Shown: positions 20,649 to 28,797, counted from the stretch's first letter. The stretch is 64,000 bases of DNA from Brevibacillus brevis (GCF_001039275.2 NZ_CP030117.1:27501-91500); one strand, 5' to 3'. Notes: a model not told the origin generated them from the sequence alone. Numbers and translations: made by a program.

Positions 20649-20718
20649 ACTTTATATCATAATGTTTTTCAGGGGCGGATGGTTCGCCACGGAAGAGGAT
20701 AAGGCGCATTTCGTATAA

Positions 20719-20764
20719 TTCCTAAACTGTAGGTCGGAGGTTCGAATCCTCTCGGGGACGCCAT
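20719..20764 (+). repeat. 46-bp direct repeat, right attachment site (attR)
   Basis: Exact copy of 17050-17095, covering the anticodon loop to CCA of tRNA-Arg without the 5' half. This is probably the displaced original 3' end of the chromosomal tRNA gene. Confidence 0.9.
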
Positions 20765-20774
20765 CGAAGAAAAA

Positions 20775-20803
20775 GCCTTGGCGTATCAAGGTTTTTTCTT
20801 TTT
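20775..20803 (+). terminator. Terminator after attR
   Basis: AGCCTTG / CAAGGTTT stem then T run; probably the original tRNA-Arg terminator. Confidence 0.75.
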
Positions 20804-20876
20804 TTGTTGAGATGTGTAGCATGCTTGAAATGTATAACGTATATCAAATGACGAACGAAAAAAGGGGGGATTTCTT

Positions 20877-21416
20877 TTGAAAAAAGTGATTGTAGGATGT
20901 ATGGCTATGGTCTTCGCTATTTTCTTCAGCGGTTGCAGCTCAGATGCGGTTGTACAAAATCAGACAGCCTCGCCATCTGCAAAAGAAGTAACGAAGACCA
21001 CCACAGAACCGAAACAATCGATCGACAACTCTACAAGCTATAACCAAATCGCAAGCTATATGCAAGAAGAGAGCAACAAAGCTTTCTCCCCCTACTATGA
21101 GCTGCTGGAGTTTACCCTGTCGGATTATGAAGAGAAAACAGTAGACGGAAAAGTGGAAGCGACATTCGGGTATCAAGTGAAGTACAAAAACTTTGAGAAA
21201 GACCCTGACACCGTGGACTACATCAAAGCCGCAAAAGAAAAGAAAGACCCCAACTACCAACAGCTGTATGATGAATATTTGCAGCCCAAGGAAATGAGCT
21301 TTCATTTGAAAGCCGTAGTTGAAGATGCGGGTTCTATAACGCTTTACACCAATGTGAGTCCAAAAGGAATCCAGTGGGAGAAGGCAGTCATGTCTGATTT
21401 CATCCTGAAGAAATAA
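20877..21416 (+). CDS. Lipoprotein of unknown function
   Basis: A 179-residue protein with a lipoprotein signal (lipobox FSGC, Cys20), a Ser/Thr-rich linker to about residue 55, and a compact domain of mixed helix and strand (residues 60-179). It starts with TTG at 20877 after AAAGGGGGGA. It stands alone beyond the element border, ends at a bidirectional terminator, and is a plain backbone-like gene by base composition. No family recognised. Confidence 0.75.
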   Translation: MKKVIVGCMAMVFAIFFSGCSSDAVVQNQTASPSAKEVTKTTTEPKQSIDNSTSYNQIASYMQEESNKAFSPYYELLEFTLSDYEEKTVDGKVEATFGYQVKYKNFEKDPDTVDYIKAAKEKKDPNYQQLYDEYLQPKEMSFHLKAVVEDAGSITLYTNVSPKGIQWEKAVMSDFILKK

Positions 21417-21434
21417 TGAAGATGACAAACGCAA

Positions 21435-21473
21435 AAAGAACGTTCACTTTAAATAGGAGTGGACGTTCTTTGT
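21435..21473. terminator. Bidirectional terminator between convergent genes
   Basis: AAAGAACGTTCACT / AGTGGACGTTCTTT stem with A and T runs on its two sides. Confidence 0.85.
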
Positions 21474-21842
21474 TTAAGATGATTTGGAGAGGCGTCTAGC
21501 ATGTAAATAGCAAATTCTAAGAATCACTATACTACTAATAAATCCAGTGATCGTAATGATTGTATGGTATTCATGGTAGCCTTTGATTAAGGATTCAACC
21601 ATTGAAAAGCCCCAAAGAAAAGAAGGGATAACAAGGAAATAAAACAAGGTTGTGTTAGATGTAACTTTTACATAGAGCAGGACTACAATTGTGGAGACAA
21701 GTAATGTTAGAACCATATTTTTCATTTCATCCGAAGAAATGGACATAGGAATATCACTGGAAAGTAGCACCTTGTAGAGCCAAAGAATCATGAACCAAAT
21801 AGCAATGGCACCGTTAGCACAAAATATAAAAAGTTTTTTCAT
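21474..21842 (-). CDS. Four-TM membrane protein, unknown
   Basis: A 122-residue protein with four predicted TM helices (about residues 5-26, 43-61, 65-82, 93-112) and a basic C-terminus HARRLSKSS. The ATG at 21842 follows AAGGGGAAAAC. It stands alone and converges on the lipoprotein gene. No catalytic motif and no known family seen. Confidence 0.7.
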   Translation of the reverse strand: MKKLFIFCANGAIAIWFMILWLYKVLLSSDIPMSISSDEMKNMVLTLLVSTIVVLLYVKVTSNTTLFYFLVIPSFLWGFSMVESLIKGYHEYHTIITITGFISSIVILRICYLHARRLSKSS

Positions 21843-21935
21843 GTTTTCCCCTTAGATAGACATGTCATGAGAAATTACGTCTGCTACTCGGAATTTACGC
21901 CAATTTGGTAGGAAGGACCGCGTACTCACGCGGTC

Positions 21936-22361
21936 TTATTCATTTTTCTCACACCAGTACTCGTACTCGTTGTCGATCCAATCTTTTATATGATCGTAAT
22001 TCTCCCAAGTATCTTCCACGTGATACACACTTGGCTCGCAATCAAACGCTTCTAGATAATGATAGCGATACTCCCCCGTATCGAAATCGAAGTAAAACAT
22101 CGCGAACTGGTTTCCTTTTTCATTCAGCATGTCTTTTGCAAATACTCCACCCGTCTTCTCATAAACTTCAGGACCCGTAATCTTCCTTTGTTTAAAATCA
22201 GCAATCAGGTTTTCGAAACTCTTTTGAAAATCCCCGCTAACCATATCATTTTCAATCAACCAGCCGATGAAAAAGCCTGTATGTACGTATGCCTGTTTTT
22301 GCGGAAGATCCTCTTCAAAGTTTTCGTAATGATATTTCGCTTTATCGTATACCGTTGTCAC
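21936..22361 (-). CDS. Acidic cytoplasmic protein (DUF7832-like), unknown
   Basis: A 141-residue soluble protein rich in Asp, Glu, Tyr and Trp, starting with GTG at 22361 after GAGAGGA. Features are VYDKAKYHYENFEEDLPQKQA, the HTGFFIGWLIENDMV segment and a Tyr/Trp-rich tail (NYDHIKDWIDNEYEYW). It resembles small proteins often found with immunity or contact-dependent systems; I recall the DUF7832 type, but this needs a profile search. No toxin gene is adjacent. Confidence 0.65.
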   Translation of the reverse strand: MTTVYDKAKYHYENFEEDLPQKQAYVHTGFFIGWLIENDMVSGDFQKSFENLIADFKQRKITGPEVYEKTGGVFAKDMLNEKGNQFAMFYFDFDTGEYRYHYLEAFDCEPSVYHVEDTWENYDHIKDWIDNEYEYWCEKNE

Positions 22362-22548
22362 TAGTGAATCCTCTCTTTCAATTTTCCTATTTTCCAAAAA
22401 TTATACAGGAAAGATATAATCGTAAAAAGCCAAAAGAGGATGAAGAAGGAAGGTTAGGAATTTTGTAGCATTGCCATGAAGTGAAGTGGTAGTATTTAAC
22501 TGTTATATAGAGAGAACCATTGGTTGGTTCATAGAGGGGTCATATTTC

Positions 22549-24195
22549 ATGCGGAAATTGCTTGCCTATTTTCTTAGCGCTGTCATGATTAGTCTAGTAA
22601 TCCTTCCTGTAGAGCTTGCGTCATCTCGAAGCTCAAGTTCATCTAGTTCCAGTAGTTCAGGCAGAAGTTCAGGATCATCGAGTACAAGCTCATATTCGTC
22701 CGGCAAAAGTTCAGGATCATCGAGTACAAGCTCATATTCGTCGGGCAGAAGCTCAGGCTCATCGAGTACAAACTCATCCTCCTCAAGCAAAAGCTCAGGC
22801 TCGTCCAGCAGAAGCTCATATTCTTCAGGAAAAAGCTCAGGCTCATCCAGCAAAAGTTCAAGCTCGTCGATAAAAAGCGCAAAGCCTTCAAGCGGTTTCA
22901 AATCATCCAAGCCGGTTAAAATCAAAAAGCATGACGATGACGACGATGATGAAGAAAACGTGGAAGAAGAGGCTAGCCAAGAAGAGGAAACGACCGAAGA
23001 AGCCGTAGCGGAAGAGGAAAGAATCAAGCGGAACGAACTCTTAATACAAATCGATGGTGGTATTGGACCATACCATTTACAACCGAATCAATTTTATCAT
23101 ACGACCATATGGGGTGACCCAACTCATAATGGTTCTTTATACTTTACCGTACATAATAACGGGCAGTTAGAAGAGGTAGATGAGACTGAGCTAGGTGGGG
23201 CAACAGTATTCAACATCCCATACAATTTCAATCCAACACCATTTGAAAAAGAGTATTATCTTCATAGCTTACCAACCAATCAAATTTATTTGACATCCTT
23301 TCAATATATGCAAATATACTTGTTTTTACGCTCGGATGGCACGATTCAATGGCTCCCTAAATACGAAGCCTTAGAGAAAAACCTCCCCATCATCGATGCA
23401 GAAGAAGTACTGCTGTCAGAGCAGACACTGGAAATGCATAGCAACGAAATGGCCTTGCATAATTTCCCGAAAAACAAAGTGTATCGGAAGAATATCAATA
23501 GGATTCCGAGGTATTTTCTGTTCAATAATGAAGAAAATGTTCAGTTAGTAGGGAAAAATGAAAGTAAGAACTATGAAGTTTTGGAATATGACCAAATGAT
23601 TGATCCGACTTCTCCTGATCTTATGGGAGAGATCAAAGAAAAAATCCGGGATTCAGGTGTCCCGACTGGATACATATACCAGATGACAGTAAACAATGCC
23701 CTGCGCAATTTTATCTATTATGGAAGCGGCTCGGTTGGGTTTGTAAAGAACCTGTCGTCTGTTAAAGAAAATTATAAGGTTCTTGATTTTGAACAGGTTG
23801 TCCAAAAGATGCGGGAAGAAAAAAAGGAGGAAGAGAAAAGGCAATCGATCTGGAAGCTGTATTTGATTACAGCCGGTACGATTATGTTCGGCATTTTTCC
23901 TTTATCTTATTGGTTTATGAATAGAAAAAGAAAGAGGAAGAAGCAACCCCCTAACAAGATCATTACGAAAAATACGAAAAGTACGAGAAAGAAAAAGAAT
24001 GTAGTGCCTGTAAAGCCTGTAAAGCCAGAAAGAACACCGATTCAACAGCCCCTACCGAAAAAGAAAGAAATAAGAGTAGAAGAAAAAAAGAAGTATGACG
24101 GCGGACTGTTTCAGCAATTTGAAGCCGCAAACAAAAAAGAACAGCCAAAAAGCTCTGGAAGCGGGCTGTTTGATCAATTTAATTCCTCCAAATAG
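22549..24195 (+). CDS. Serine-rich repeat surface/membrane protein
   Basis: A 548-residue protein with a signal or anchor segment (residues 1-22), then an extreme Ser-rich tract with five 14-residue repeats of the type SGRSSGSSSTSSYS. A basic patch, a run of Asp and a Glu-rich stretch follow. The globular part is about residues 160-420, with one TM helix (LYLITAGTIMFGIFPLSYWF) near 445-465. The cytoplasmic tail is very basic and ends in two copies of a GLFxQF motif (GGLFQQF, SGLFDQF). The ATG at 22549 follows AGAGGGG. The Ser tract suggests a glycosylated surface stalk and the GLFxQF motifs a docking site; both are inference. Confidence 0.75.
   Translation: MRKLLAYFLSAVMISLVILPVELASSRSSSSSSSSSSGRSSGSSSTSSYSSGKSSGSSSTSSYSSGRSSGSSSTNSSSSSKSSGSSSRSSYSSGKSSGSSSKSSSSSIKSAKPSSGFKSSKPVKIKKHDDDDDDEENVEEEASQEEETTEEAVAEEERIKRNELLIQIDGGIGPYHLQPNQFYHTTIWGDPTHNGSLYFTVHNNGQLEEVDETELGGATVFNIPYNFNPTPFEKEYYLHSLPTNQIYLTSFQYMQIYLFLRSDGTIQWLPKYEALEKNLPIIDAEEVLLSEQTLEMHSNEMALHNFPKNKVYRKNINRIPRYFLFNNEENVQLVGKNESKNYEVLEYDQMIDPTSPDLMGEIKEKIRDSGVPTGYIYQMTVNNALRNFIYYGSGSVGFVKNLSSVKENYKVLDFEQVVQKMREEKKEEEKRQSIWKLYLITAGTIMFGIFPLSYWFMNRKRKRKKQPPNKIITKNTKSTRKKKNVVPVKPVKPERTPIQQPLPKKKEIRVEEKKKYDGGLFQQFEAANKKEQPKSSGSGLFDQFNSSK
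22657..22866 (+). repeat. Five tandem 42-bp coding repeats
   Basis: Five in-frame 42-bp units encode 14-residue Ser-rich repeats. The units differ by third-position changes and a few residues (K/R, T/R/K, Y/S). Copy number is likely to vary between strains. Confidence 0.85.
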
Positions 24196-24212
24196 AAACC
24201 AGTAAAAAGCAA

Positions 24213-24243
24213 AACCCGTTTTCAGGCTAGCTGGAGACGGGTT
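24213..24243. terminator. Bidirectional terminator
   Basis: AACCCGTTTTCAG / CTGGAGACGGGTT stem. The T-rich tail is better on the minus strand, where it would end the 24256 gene. Confidence 0.7.
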
Positions 24244-24255
24244 ATTCATTCCATT

Positions 24256-24450
24256 CTATAGCGTATACTCACTTAAAATAAACTGCGGGTCTAACAAATA
24301 CTCGACGGGATATATATCATTTCTTCTTGTTAATAACGCCTTCACTAACCCAAGTTGATACTCTCCTGTTACTTCAATGATCAAGTATGCATCCTGCTTC
24401 TCATTCAGAGGATAAATCACATTGCTCGAATCAAACACTTTGTGATCCAT
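24256..24450 (-). CDS. Short hypothetical protein or gene remnant
   Basis: The frame reads MDHKVFDSSNVIYPLNEKQD from an ATG at 24450 and ends at 24256 before a terminator (64 residues). In-frame sequence upstream (TILQFSKKERKGQPYHLATL) also looks protein-like but has no start codon with an SD, and beyond about 24570 it runs into the RidA gene. Either the start is non-standard or the 5' end was lost. No family recognised. Confidence 0.4.
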   Translation of the reverse strand: MDHKVFDSSNVIYPLNEKQDAYLIIEVTGEYQLGLVKALLTRRNDIYPVEYLLDPQFILSEYTL

Positions 24451-24576
24451 ATCTAATGTAGCCAGGTGATAAGGTTGGCCTTTCCTCTCTTTCTTTGAGA
24501 ACTGAAGAATGGTCAGAATTTTTCGGGTATGATAGAATGGTTTACCAACAAATGTGAATCGGAGGGAGTATGTCGG

Positions 24577-24984
24577 ATGCAAAATGATAAGCGAATCAAA
24601 TTCATTAACCCTGAAACAATGCCACCTACGTTTGGCTACACTCATGCGGTGGAGGTTCGGAACGCACGGACGATTTATATATCGGGCCAGGTGGCTCTCA
24701 ACAGGGAAGGCCAAGTGGTCGGCACAGGCGACTTAGCGGCACAGACAAAACAAGTCTTTGAAAATATCCAATTCGCGTTAGAAGCGTCAGGGGTCAGCTT
24801 TGATCATGTAGTGAAATTGACTTTTTTCGTAACTGACATCTCCAAGATGCACATTGTCCGTGAAATTCGAGATCAGTACGTGAATACAGAAACGCCGCCA
24901 GCGAGTTCTGCCGTTGAAGTGAGCAAGCTCATCAGGGACGAGCTGTTGATTGAGATTGAGGCCATCGCTGTTGCAGATATATAG
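24577..24984 (+). CDS. RidA family (reactive imine/enamine deaminase)
   Basis: A 135-residue RidA/YjgF protein. Hallmarks are the ISGQVALN segment, GDLAAQTKQVFENI, VKLTFFVTDI and the C-terminal PASSAVEVSKLIRDELLIEIEAIA, where the usual catalytic Arg of the RidA type is replaced (S-S-A-V-E). Such proteins hydrolyse reactive enamines or act on related substrates; with the substituted motif the activity is uncertain. The ATG at 24577 lies 11 bp after GGAGG. The gene stands alone and ends at a terminator. Confidence 0.85.
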   Translation: MQNDKRIKFINPETMPPTFGYTHAVEVRNARTIYISGQVALNREGQVVGTGDLAAQTKQVFENIQFALEASGVSFDHVVKLTFFVTDISKMHIVREIRDQYVNTETPPASSAVEVSKLIRDELLIEIEAIAVADI

Positions 24985-24995
24985 TTGTCGCATCC

Positions 24996-25035
24996 CCCTT
25001 CTGTTCGATTATTCATCGTTCAGGAGGGTTTTTTT
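24996..25035 (+). terminator. Terminator of the RidA gene
   Basis: CCCTTCTG / CAGGAGGG stem followed by seven T. Confidence 0.7.
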
Positions 25036-25124
25036 GTACTCTTTTGGGAAGATTATGGAGCGAGATAAGCGGATCGGCAATGGTACGTGTCGGCTCTAAA
25101 TCTTTTGCTATTGGAGTTGGTTGC

Positions 25125-26306
25125 ATGAATTATATCATCGCAGGTATTGGTTTGATCACGGTATTTTTGCTTGCTTGGCTGGCAAGTAGCAATAAAAAGC
25201 ACATTCGGTATCGTCCTATCCTCATTATGATTCTGATTCAGATCGTGTTTGGCTTGCTGTTGTTGCGAACCAATATTGGACTCATTTTAATATCTGGCAT
25301 TGCCAGTAGTTTTTCTGTACTCCTGGGGTATGCTTACGAAGGAATTAATTTTGTTTTCGGTGGCATTGCGAATCCGGGTGCTATGCCATTTTTCTTACAA
25401 GTCTTGCTGCCCATTGTGTTCGTATCCGCACTGATCGGCATTTTGCAGTACACGAGAATCCTCCCATTATTTATTCGGTATGTAGGACTCGTATTGAGCA
25501 AAGTGAATGGCATGGGAAAATTGGAGTCGTATAATGCGATTGCTTCGGCGATCGTCGGGCAGTCCGAAGTGTTTATTACCGTAAAAAAACAGCTCGGTGC
25601 CATACCCGAAAACAGGCTGTATACTCTGTGCGCCTCTGCGATGTCCACCGTGTCTATGTCGATAGTAGGTTCCTTCATGACCATGCTCAAACCCGAGTAT
25701 GTAGTAGCTGCACTGGTACTCAACTTATTTGGTGGATTTATCATTGCTTCCATTATTACGCCGTATGAAGTGAAGCCGGAAGATGACTTGCTCGATCAAG
25801 AAAAAGAAGAGAGACAGGCCTTCTTTGAAATGCTCGGGGAGTATATTCTGGATGGATTTAAAGTAGCCGTGGTCGTTGCCGCGATGCTGCTCGGATTTAT
25901 TGCACTTATTGCAATGGTGAACGGGTTATTCAGTGCAGTATTCGGTATCTCGTTCCAAGCGTTGTTAGGGTATGTCTTTGCGCCCCTCGCCTTTCTTATG
26001 GGAATTCCTTGGCATGAAGCTGTACAAGCAGGAAGTATCATGGCTACTAAAATAGTGGCGAATGAGTTTGTCGCCATACTCGACTTTACGAAGATTCAAG
26101 GTCAGTTAAGTGAAAGAACCGTTGCCATCGTGTCTGTGTTTTTGATCTCGTTTGCGAACTTTGGCTCTATCGGGACGATTGTTGGCGCGGTAAAAGGCTT
26201 GAATGAAAGGCAAGGAAATGTCGTCGCTCGGTTTGGACTGAAGCTGTTGTATGGGGCAACGCTCGTCAGCATTTTGTCAGGAATTATCATCAGTATTGTG
26301 GTGTGA
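25125..26306 (+). CDS. nupC: Concentrative nucleoside transporter (NupC type)
   Basis: A 393-residue inner-membrane symporter, the same length as B. subtilis NupC. It has about ten TM helices and conserved CNT segments: GGIANPGAMPFF, GKLESYNAIASAIVGQSEVFITVK, a TVSMSIVGSFMTML helix and FANFGSIGTIVGAVKGL. It imports nucleosides, mainly pyrimidine nucleosides in NupC, with protons or sodium. The ATG at 25125 follows GGAGTTGG; an earlier GTG at 25044 would add a polar 27-residue leader not typical of the family. A terminator follows. Confidence 0.9.
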   Translation: MNYIIAGIGLITVFLLAWLASSNKKHIRYRPILIMILIQIVFGLLLLRTNIGLILISGIASSFSVLLGYAYEGINFVFGGIANPGAMPFFLQVLLPIVFVSALIGILQYTRILPLFIRYVGLVLSKVNGMGKLESYNAIASAIVGQSEVFITVKKQLGAIPENRLYTLCASAMSTVSMSIVGSFMTMLKPEYVVAALVLNLFGGFIIASIITPYEVKPEDDLLDQEKEERQAFFEMLGEYILDGFKVAVVVAAMLLGFIALIAMVNGLFSAVFGISFQALLGYVFAPLAFLMGIPWHEAVQAGSIMATKIVANEFVAILDFTKIQGQLSERTVAIVSVFLISFANFGSIGTIVGAVKGLNERQGNVVARFGLKLLYGATLVSILSGIIISIVV

Positions 26307-26308
26307 AG

Positions 26309-26333
26309 GGGACCCTTTCCGGGGTCTTTTTTG
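26309..26333 (+). terminator. Terminator of nupC
   Basis: GACCC / GGGTC stem with loop and TTTTTTG. Confidence 0.75.
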
Positions 26334-26375
26334 TTAGGGAGGATTTCGTAACCAAATGATGGGAAGCTGCGTCTA

Positions 26376-26555
26376 TCAATTGAGATATTCGTCTTTGTTT
26401 CTCGGATCGTATCCTTCATCAAAGGAATGGGAATCACGGTTGTTACGCTCTATGAGGACTCTCTGCTTCCGGCGCTTGGCAATCCAATCGATGATGGCTC
26501 CAATCAGCAAAAGACCTCCGAAAATAAGTACGACGAGTAACCAGAGTGGCATCAT
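26376..26555 (-). CDS. Small single-TM protein (59 aa)
   Basis: MMPLWLLVVLIFGGLLLIGA is one TM helix, followed by a basic stop-transfer (AKRRKQR) and a charged tail ending GYDPRNKDEYLN. The ATG at 26555 follows GAGGTG at 6-bp spacing. It is divergent from the lipoprotein gene at 26646. Function unknown. Confidence 0.65.
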   Translation of the reverse strand: MMPLWLLVVLIFGGLLLIGAIIDWIAKRRKQRVLIERNNRDSHSFDEGYDPRNKDEYLN

Positions 26556-26645
26556 ACAACACCTCACTTTTTACTAAAAGATACGTCTTACCAGTGATGA
26601 AGTTGCGATGAAACCATTCAAGAGGAAGAAAAGGAGCGAATTCGG

Positions 26646-27254
26646 ATGAGAAAATGGGTGTGTATGACCGTTATGGCAGGCTTGATTGTAGGAGGCTGTT
26701 CACCTGACACGAATGTATCAACAGATACAAAACCACAGCCCGTAACCGAGGAGAAGCAAGAAGCGGGAAATAGCGGTGGCGACCAAAAGCAAGAGAAGAA
26801 AACCTCTGACGTGCGTCAAATTATTCTGGATGAGCAGTTTTTGAAGCTGCTCGCCAAAAACGAAATAAGTGGCTTCGATATCCATATCGGGATGAAGCGG
26901 GATGAGGTTTCTGCGCTATACGGCAAGGTAACGAAACAAGATTATTGGGATGGCGGACGCTATGAAATCTTTGAGAAGCTAGAGAGTGCACTCATTTATT
27001 TTGATGGGCAAGATCGCGTATATGGAATTGATTTGGCCGGTCTTCATCTCAATGAAACGAATCTGGACTCCATTCGTAAAAATCTGGGGGCGCCTGTCAG
27101 TGAAGATAAGAGCATGGCCGATGAGGATTATGTCATGTTTTTTGAAGCGGGAGATAACTCCGTATTTATTAGTGCAAAGGACGAGAAATCACCAGCAGAC
27201 AAAATAAGAATCATCAATAAAAAAATGATCGAGGAATCGCCACAAAAAGAATAA
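26646..27254 (+). CDS. Lipoprotein of unknown function
   Basis: A 202-residue lipoprotein (lipobox VGGC, Cys18) with a polar linker to about residue 55. The domain contains IHIGMKRDEVSALYGKVTK and a second LDSIRKNLGAPVS segment; two GxxxxEVxxxYG-like units recall the SmpA/BamE-type or copper-amine-oxidase-inhibitor-like folds, but the match is weak. AAGGAG lies 9 bp before the ATG. A bidirectional terminator separates it from the convergent doxX. Confidence 0.7.
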   Translation: MRKWVCMTVMAGLIVGGCSPDTNVSTDTKPQPVTEEKQEAGNSGGDQKQEKKTSDVRQIILDEQFLKLLAKNEISGFDIHIGMKRDEVSALYGKVTKQDYWDGGRYEIFEKLESALIYFDGQDRVYGIDLAGLHLNETNLDSIRKNLGAPVSEDKSMADEDYVMFFEAGDNSVFISAKDEKSPADKIRIINKKMIEESPQKE

Positions 27255-27255
27255 A

Positions 27256-27305
27256 AAAAGCCAAGTCAGAAGGCTCTCAAATGTGACCTTCAGGCTTGGC
27301 TTTTA
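27256..27305. terminator. Bidirectional terminator
   Basis: AAAAGCCAAG and CTTGGCTTTT arms with further inner pairing (AAGG / CCTT), between convergent genes. Confidence 0.85.
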
Positions 27306-27322
27306 TATGTGTAACAATAGAA

Positions 27323-27733
27323 TTACTCAACCGATCTTTTTCCAAACAGGATAGCGTCCAGCGCGAACTTGGAGCTGCCGCTGATACCAAGAGCAACCAA
27401 CATCGCAAGCAAGGCCAGATCCAATTCATAACCAGCTCCACCTTCACCGCCCAGGAAGCCGGCAGCGAGCTTGGCTTTAAAGATCGCACCAAGCATGATA
27501 ACAGACAACGCACCTGCGAACACGCGAGTACCCAGACCGAGAATCAAGGCAATACCACCTACTACCTCCAAGAAGGCTACGAGATAAGCTATGAATGCAG
27601 GGAGTCCCATGGTTCCGAAGAAACCAGCGACATTCTCCAGCCCCATTTGAAATTTAGCCACTCCGTGAATGGCAAAAGTAAGTCCAGCAATCACACGTAG
27701 AATAAGTGCGCTCCATTCAAAACGATTAGACAT
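27323..27733 (-). CDS. DoxX family membrane protein
   Basis: A 136-residue four-TM protein of the DoxX family (start MSNRFEWSALILRVIAGLTF, then HGVAKF, a helix with EVVGGIALILGLGTRVFAGA, and GYELDLALLAMLVALGISG). Members are linked to thiol and oxidative stress; the reaction is unclear. It is divergent from an HxlR regulator, a common pairing, and its promoter carries inverted repeats that fit a repressor site. The ATG at 27733 follows GGAGGGA. Confidence 0.88.
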   Translation of the reverse strand: MSNRFEWSALILRVIAGLTFAIHGVAKFQMGLENVAGFFGTMGLPAFIAYLVAFLEVVGGIALILGLGTRVFAGALSVIMLGAIFKAKLAAGFLGGEGGAGYELDLALLAMLVALGISGSSKFALDAILFGKRSVE

Positions 27734-27762
27734 GTATGAATCCCTCCGAAAATTTAAATGCG

Positions 27763-27814
27763 TAACAAAGTTACTTTTCGTTAGTAAGTATACAATAATA
27801 AATTCCTAAGTCAA
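27763..27814 (-). promoter_or_regulatory. doxX promoter with inverted repeats
   Basis: On the minus strand TTGACT (27814-27809), 16 bp, TATACT (27792-27787). Just downstream lie GTAAC-AAA-GTTAC (27763-27775) and TTACT-N7-AGTAA, a likely operator for the divergent HxlR protein. Confidence 0.55.
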
Positions 27815-27930
27815 GTGATTCAATAAAATCCCAACAGTTGGCAAGTGTAATTTTCAAGGTCGATTCACATCATTGGTTTTGATGGATTGAACAAAGAGCG
27901 GTATACTGGAGGGAGAATGAGGTGATACCT

Positions 27931-28278
27931 ATGAAACAGTCTACCCTCTGTCCAAAGTTCGAAAAAGGTATGCAGTTGTTGGGGAAGCGATGGACAGGTC
28001 TAATCCTATACCAGTTGTTGTCGGGACCACAGCGATTCTGTGCATTGGAAGGGGCCCTGCCAGTAAGCGGAAGGCTACTTTCTGAGCGTTTGAAGGATTT
28101 GGAGAAGGAAGGACTCGTGCATCGGCAGGTGTTTACTGATTCTGCTCCTGTCCGCGTAGAGTATTCCTTAACGGAGATGGGGAAAGCTCTGACTCCAGTG
28201 CTCAAAGGAATTGAGTCTTGGTCGCAGAGCTGGATCGAGTTGAATGCAGATGAACTGGCTAACGACAGCGAAGAATAA
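27931..28278 (+). CDS. HxlR-type transcriptional regulator
   Basis: A 115-residue winged-helix protein. CPKFEKGMQLLGKRWTGLIL, the LSGPQRFCALEGALPVSGRLLSERLKDLEKEGLVHRQV recognition region and PVRVEYSLTEMGKAL are standard HxlR signatures. The N-terminal Cys (residue 6) is conserved in redox- or aldehyde-sensing members, which suggests thiol sensing. The ATG at 27931 follows AGGTGAT. It probably represses the divergent doxX gene and itself. Confidence 0.9.
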   Translation: MKQSTLCPKFEKGMQLLGKRWTGLILYQLLSGPQRFCALEGALPVSGRLLSERLKDLEKEGLVHRQVFTDSAPVRVEYSLTEMGKALTPVLKGIESWSQSWIELNADELANDSEE

Positions 28279-28331
28279 CACAGCCTATATAAAAAAGCAT
28301 CAGGAGAGTATGCCTGACGCTTGCCACGATG

Positions 28332-28357
28332 AAAACCCCTGGAGACAGGGGTTTTTC
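28332..28357 (+). terminator. Terminator after the HxlR gene
   Basis: AACCCCTG-GAGA-CAGGGGTT with T run. A second stem GCATCAGG / CCTGACGC lies just upstream at 28299-28322. Confidence 0.85.
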
Positions 28358-28381
28358 TGTTATTCGTTAATCTTCAAATCC

Positions 28382-28738
28382 TCAAGAAGGGTCTTCGTTC
28401 TTTTCCTGTAAAGCCTTCCACTTTAAAAATTCAATATGGCGCTTGACCTCAACCAGCTCGTCCTCTGTCAGGCCATCGACATCTAGGAAGGTCGCCGGTG
28501 TTTCCCGGACAGAACCGCGTTTCCAAGATGGTTCATCCGTGCGCCCGTGGAGAAAATCGGTGGATACTTCAAATAAATCTGCGACTTTGGAAATCAGATG
28601 AAAATCGACGCCTTTCTTTTCGCCTGACTCGATTCGTGAAAGTACCGTATTATGTATACCCAGCTTTTCAGCTAATTGAAGTTGTGACCATTGTTTTTGT
28701 TCGCGCAGCCATTTTATTCGTTGACCAACTATGGACAT
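28382..28738 (-). CDS. XRE-family helix-turn-helix regulator
   Basis: A 118-residue protein with an N-terminal HTH_3 domain (GQRIKWLREQKQWSQLQLAEKLGIHNTVLSRIESGEK, about residues 5-60) and a charged C-terminal helix (ELVEVKRHIEFLKWKALQ) probably used for oligomerisation. It resembles SinR-like or phage-type repressors. The ATG at 28738 follows AAAGGTGG. It is divergent from a second HTH gene at 28905, with inverted repeats in the shared 166-bp region, an arrangement like a genetic switch. Confidence 0.88.
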   Translation of the reverse strand: MSIVGQRIKWLREQKQWSQLQLAEKLGIHNTVLSRIESGEKKGVDFHLISKVADLFEVSTDFLHGRTDEPSWKRGSVRETPATFLDVDGLTEDELVEVKRHIEFLKWKALQEKNEDPS

Positions 28739-28780
28739 CGTGAGACCACCTTTATCGTTTTGGCAATTCCATTCTAACAA

Positions 28781-28797
28781 TTTTCCAAAACGGAAAA
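28781..28797. promoter_or_regulatory. Inverted repeat in the divergent HTH region
   Basis: TTTTCC-AAAAC-GGAAAA, upstream of the minus-strand XRE gene. Likely operator. Confidence 0.4.

Larger units (their letters stand above)
17096..20764. mobile_element. Integrated element in tRNA-Arg, integrase not found
   Basis: 3.67 kb of markedly AT-richer DNA lies between two perfect 46-bp copies of the tRNA-Arg 3' end. It carries a decayed AIPR-type gene, an exported protein, a small membrane peptide and a short broken reading frame. No tyrosine or serine recombinase is visible, so it is either a remnant or a satellite mobilised in trans. The tRNA 3' end brought by the element restores the tRNA gene on the left. 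Confidence 0.85.

Noticed and set aside
20719..20764. Second tRNA-Arg
   Set aside because: Only the 3' half is present; acceptor 5' strand and D arm are missing, so it is an attachment-site copy and not a tRNA gene.
17096..20764. Complete integrative or conjugative element
   Set aside because: No integrase, relaxase, replication or transfer gene is seen, so only a remnant or satellite is claimed.
22657..22866. CRISPR-like repeat array
   Set aside because: Units are contiguous 42-bp coding repeats in frame, with no spacers and no cas genes nearby.
22566..23027. Minus-strand Leu/Glu-rich open frame
   Set aside because: It is the complement of the serine repeat tract, open only because of codon repetition.
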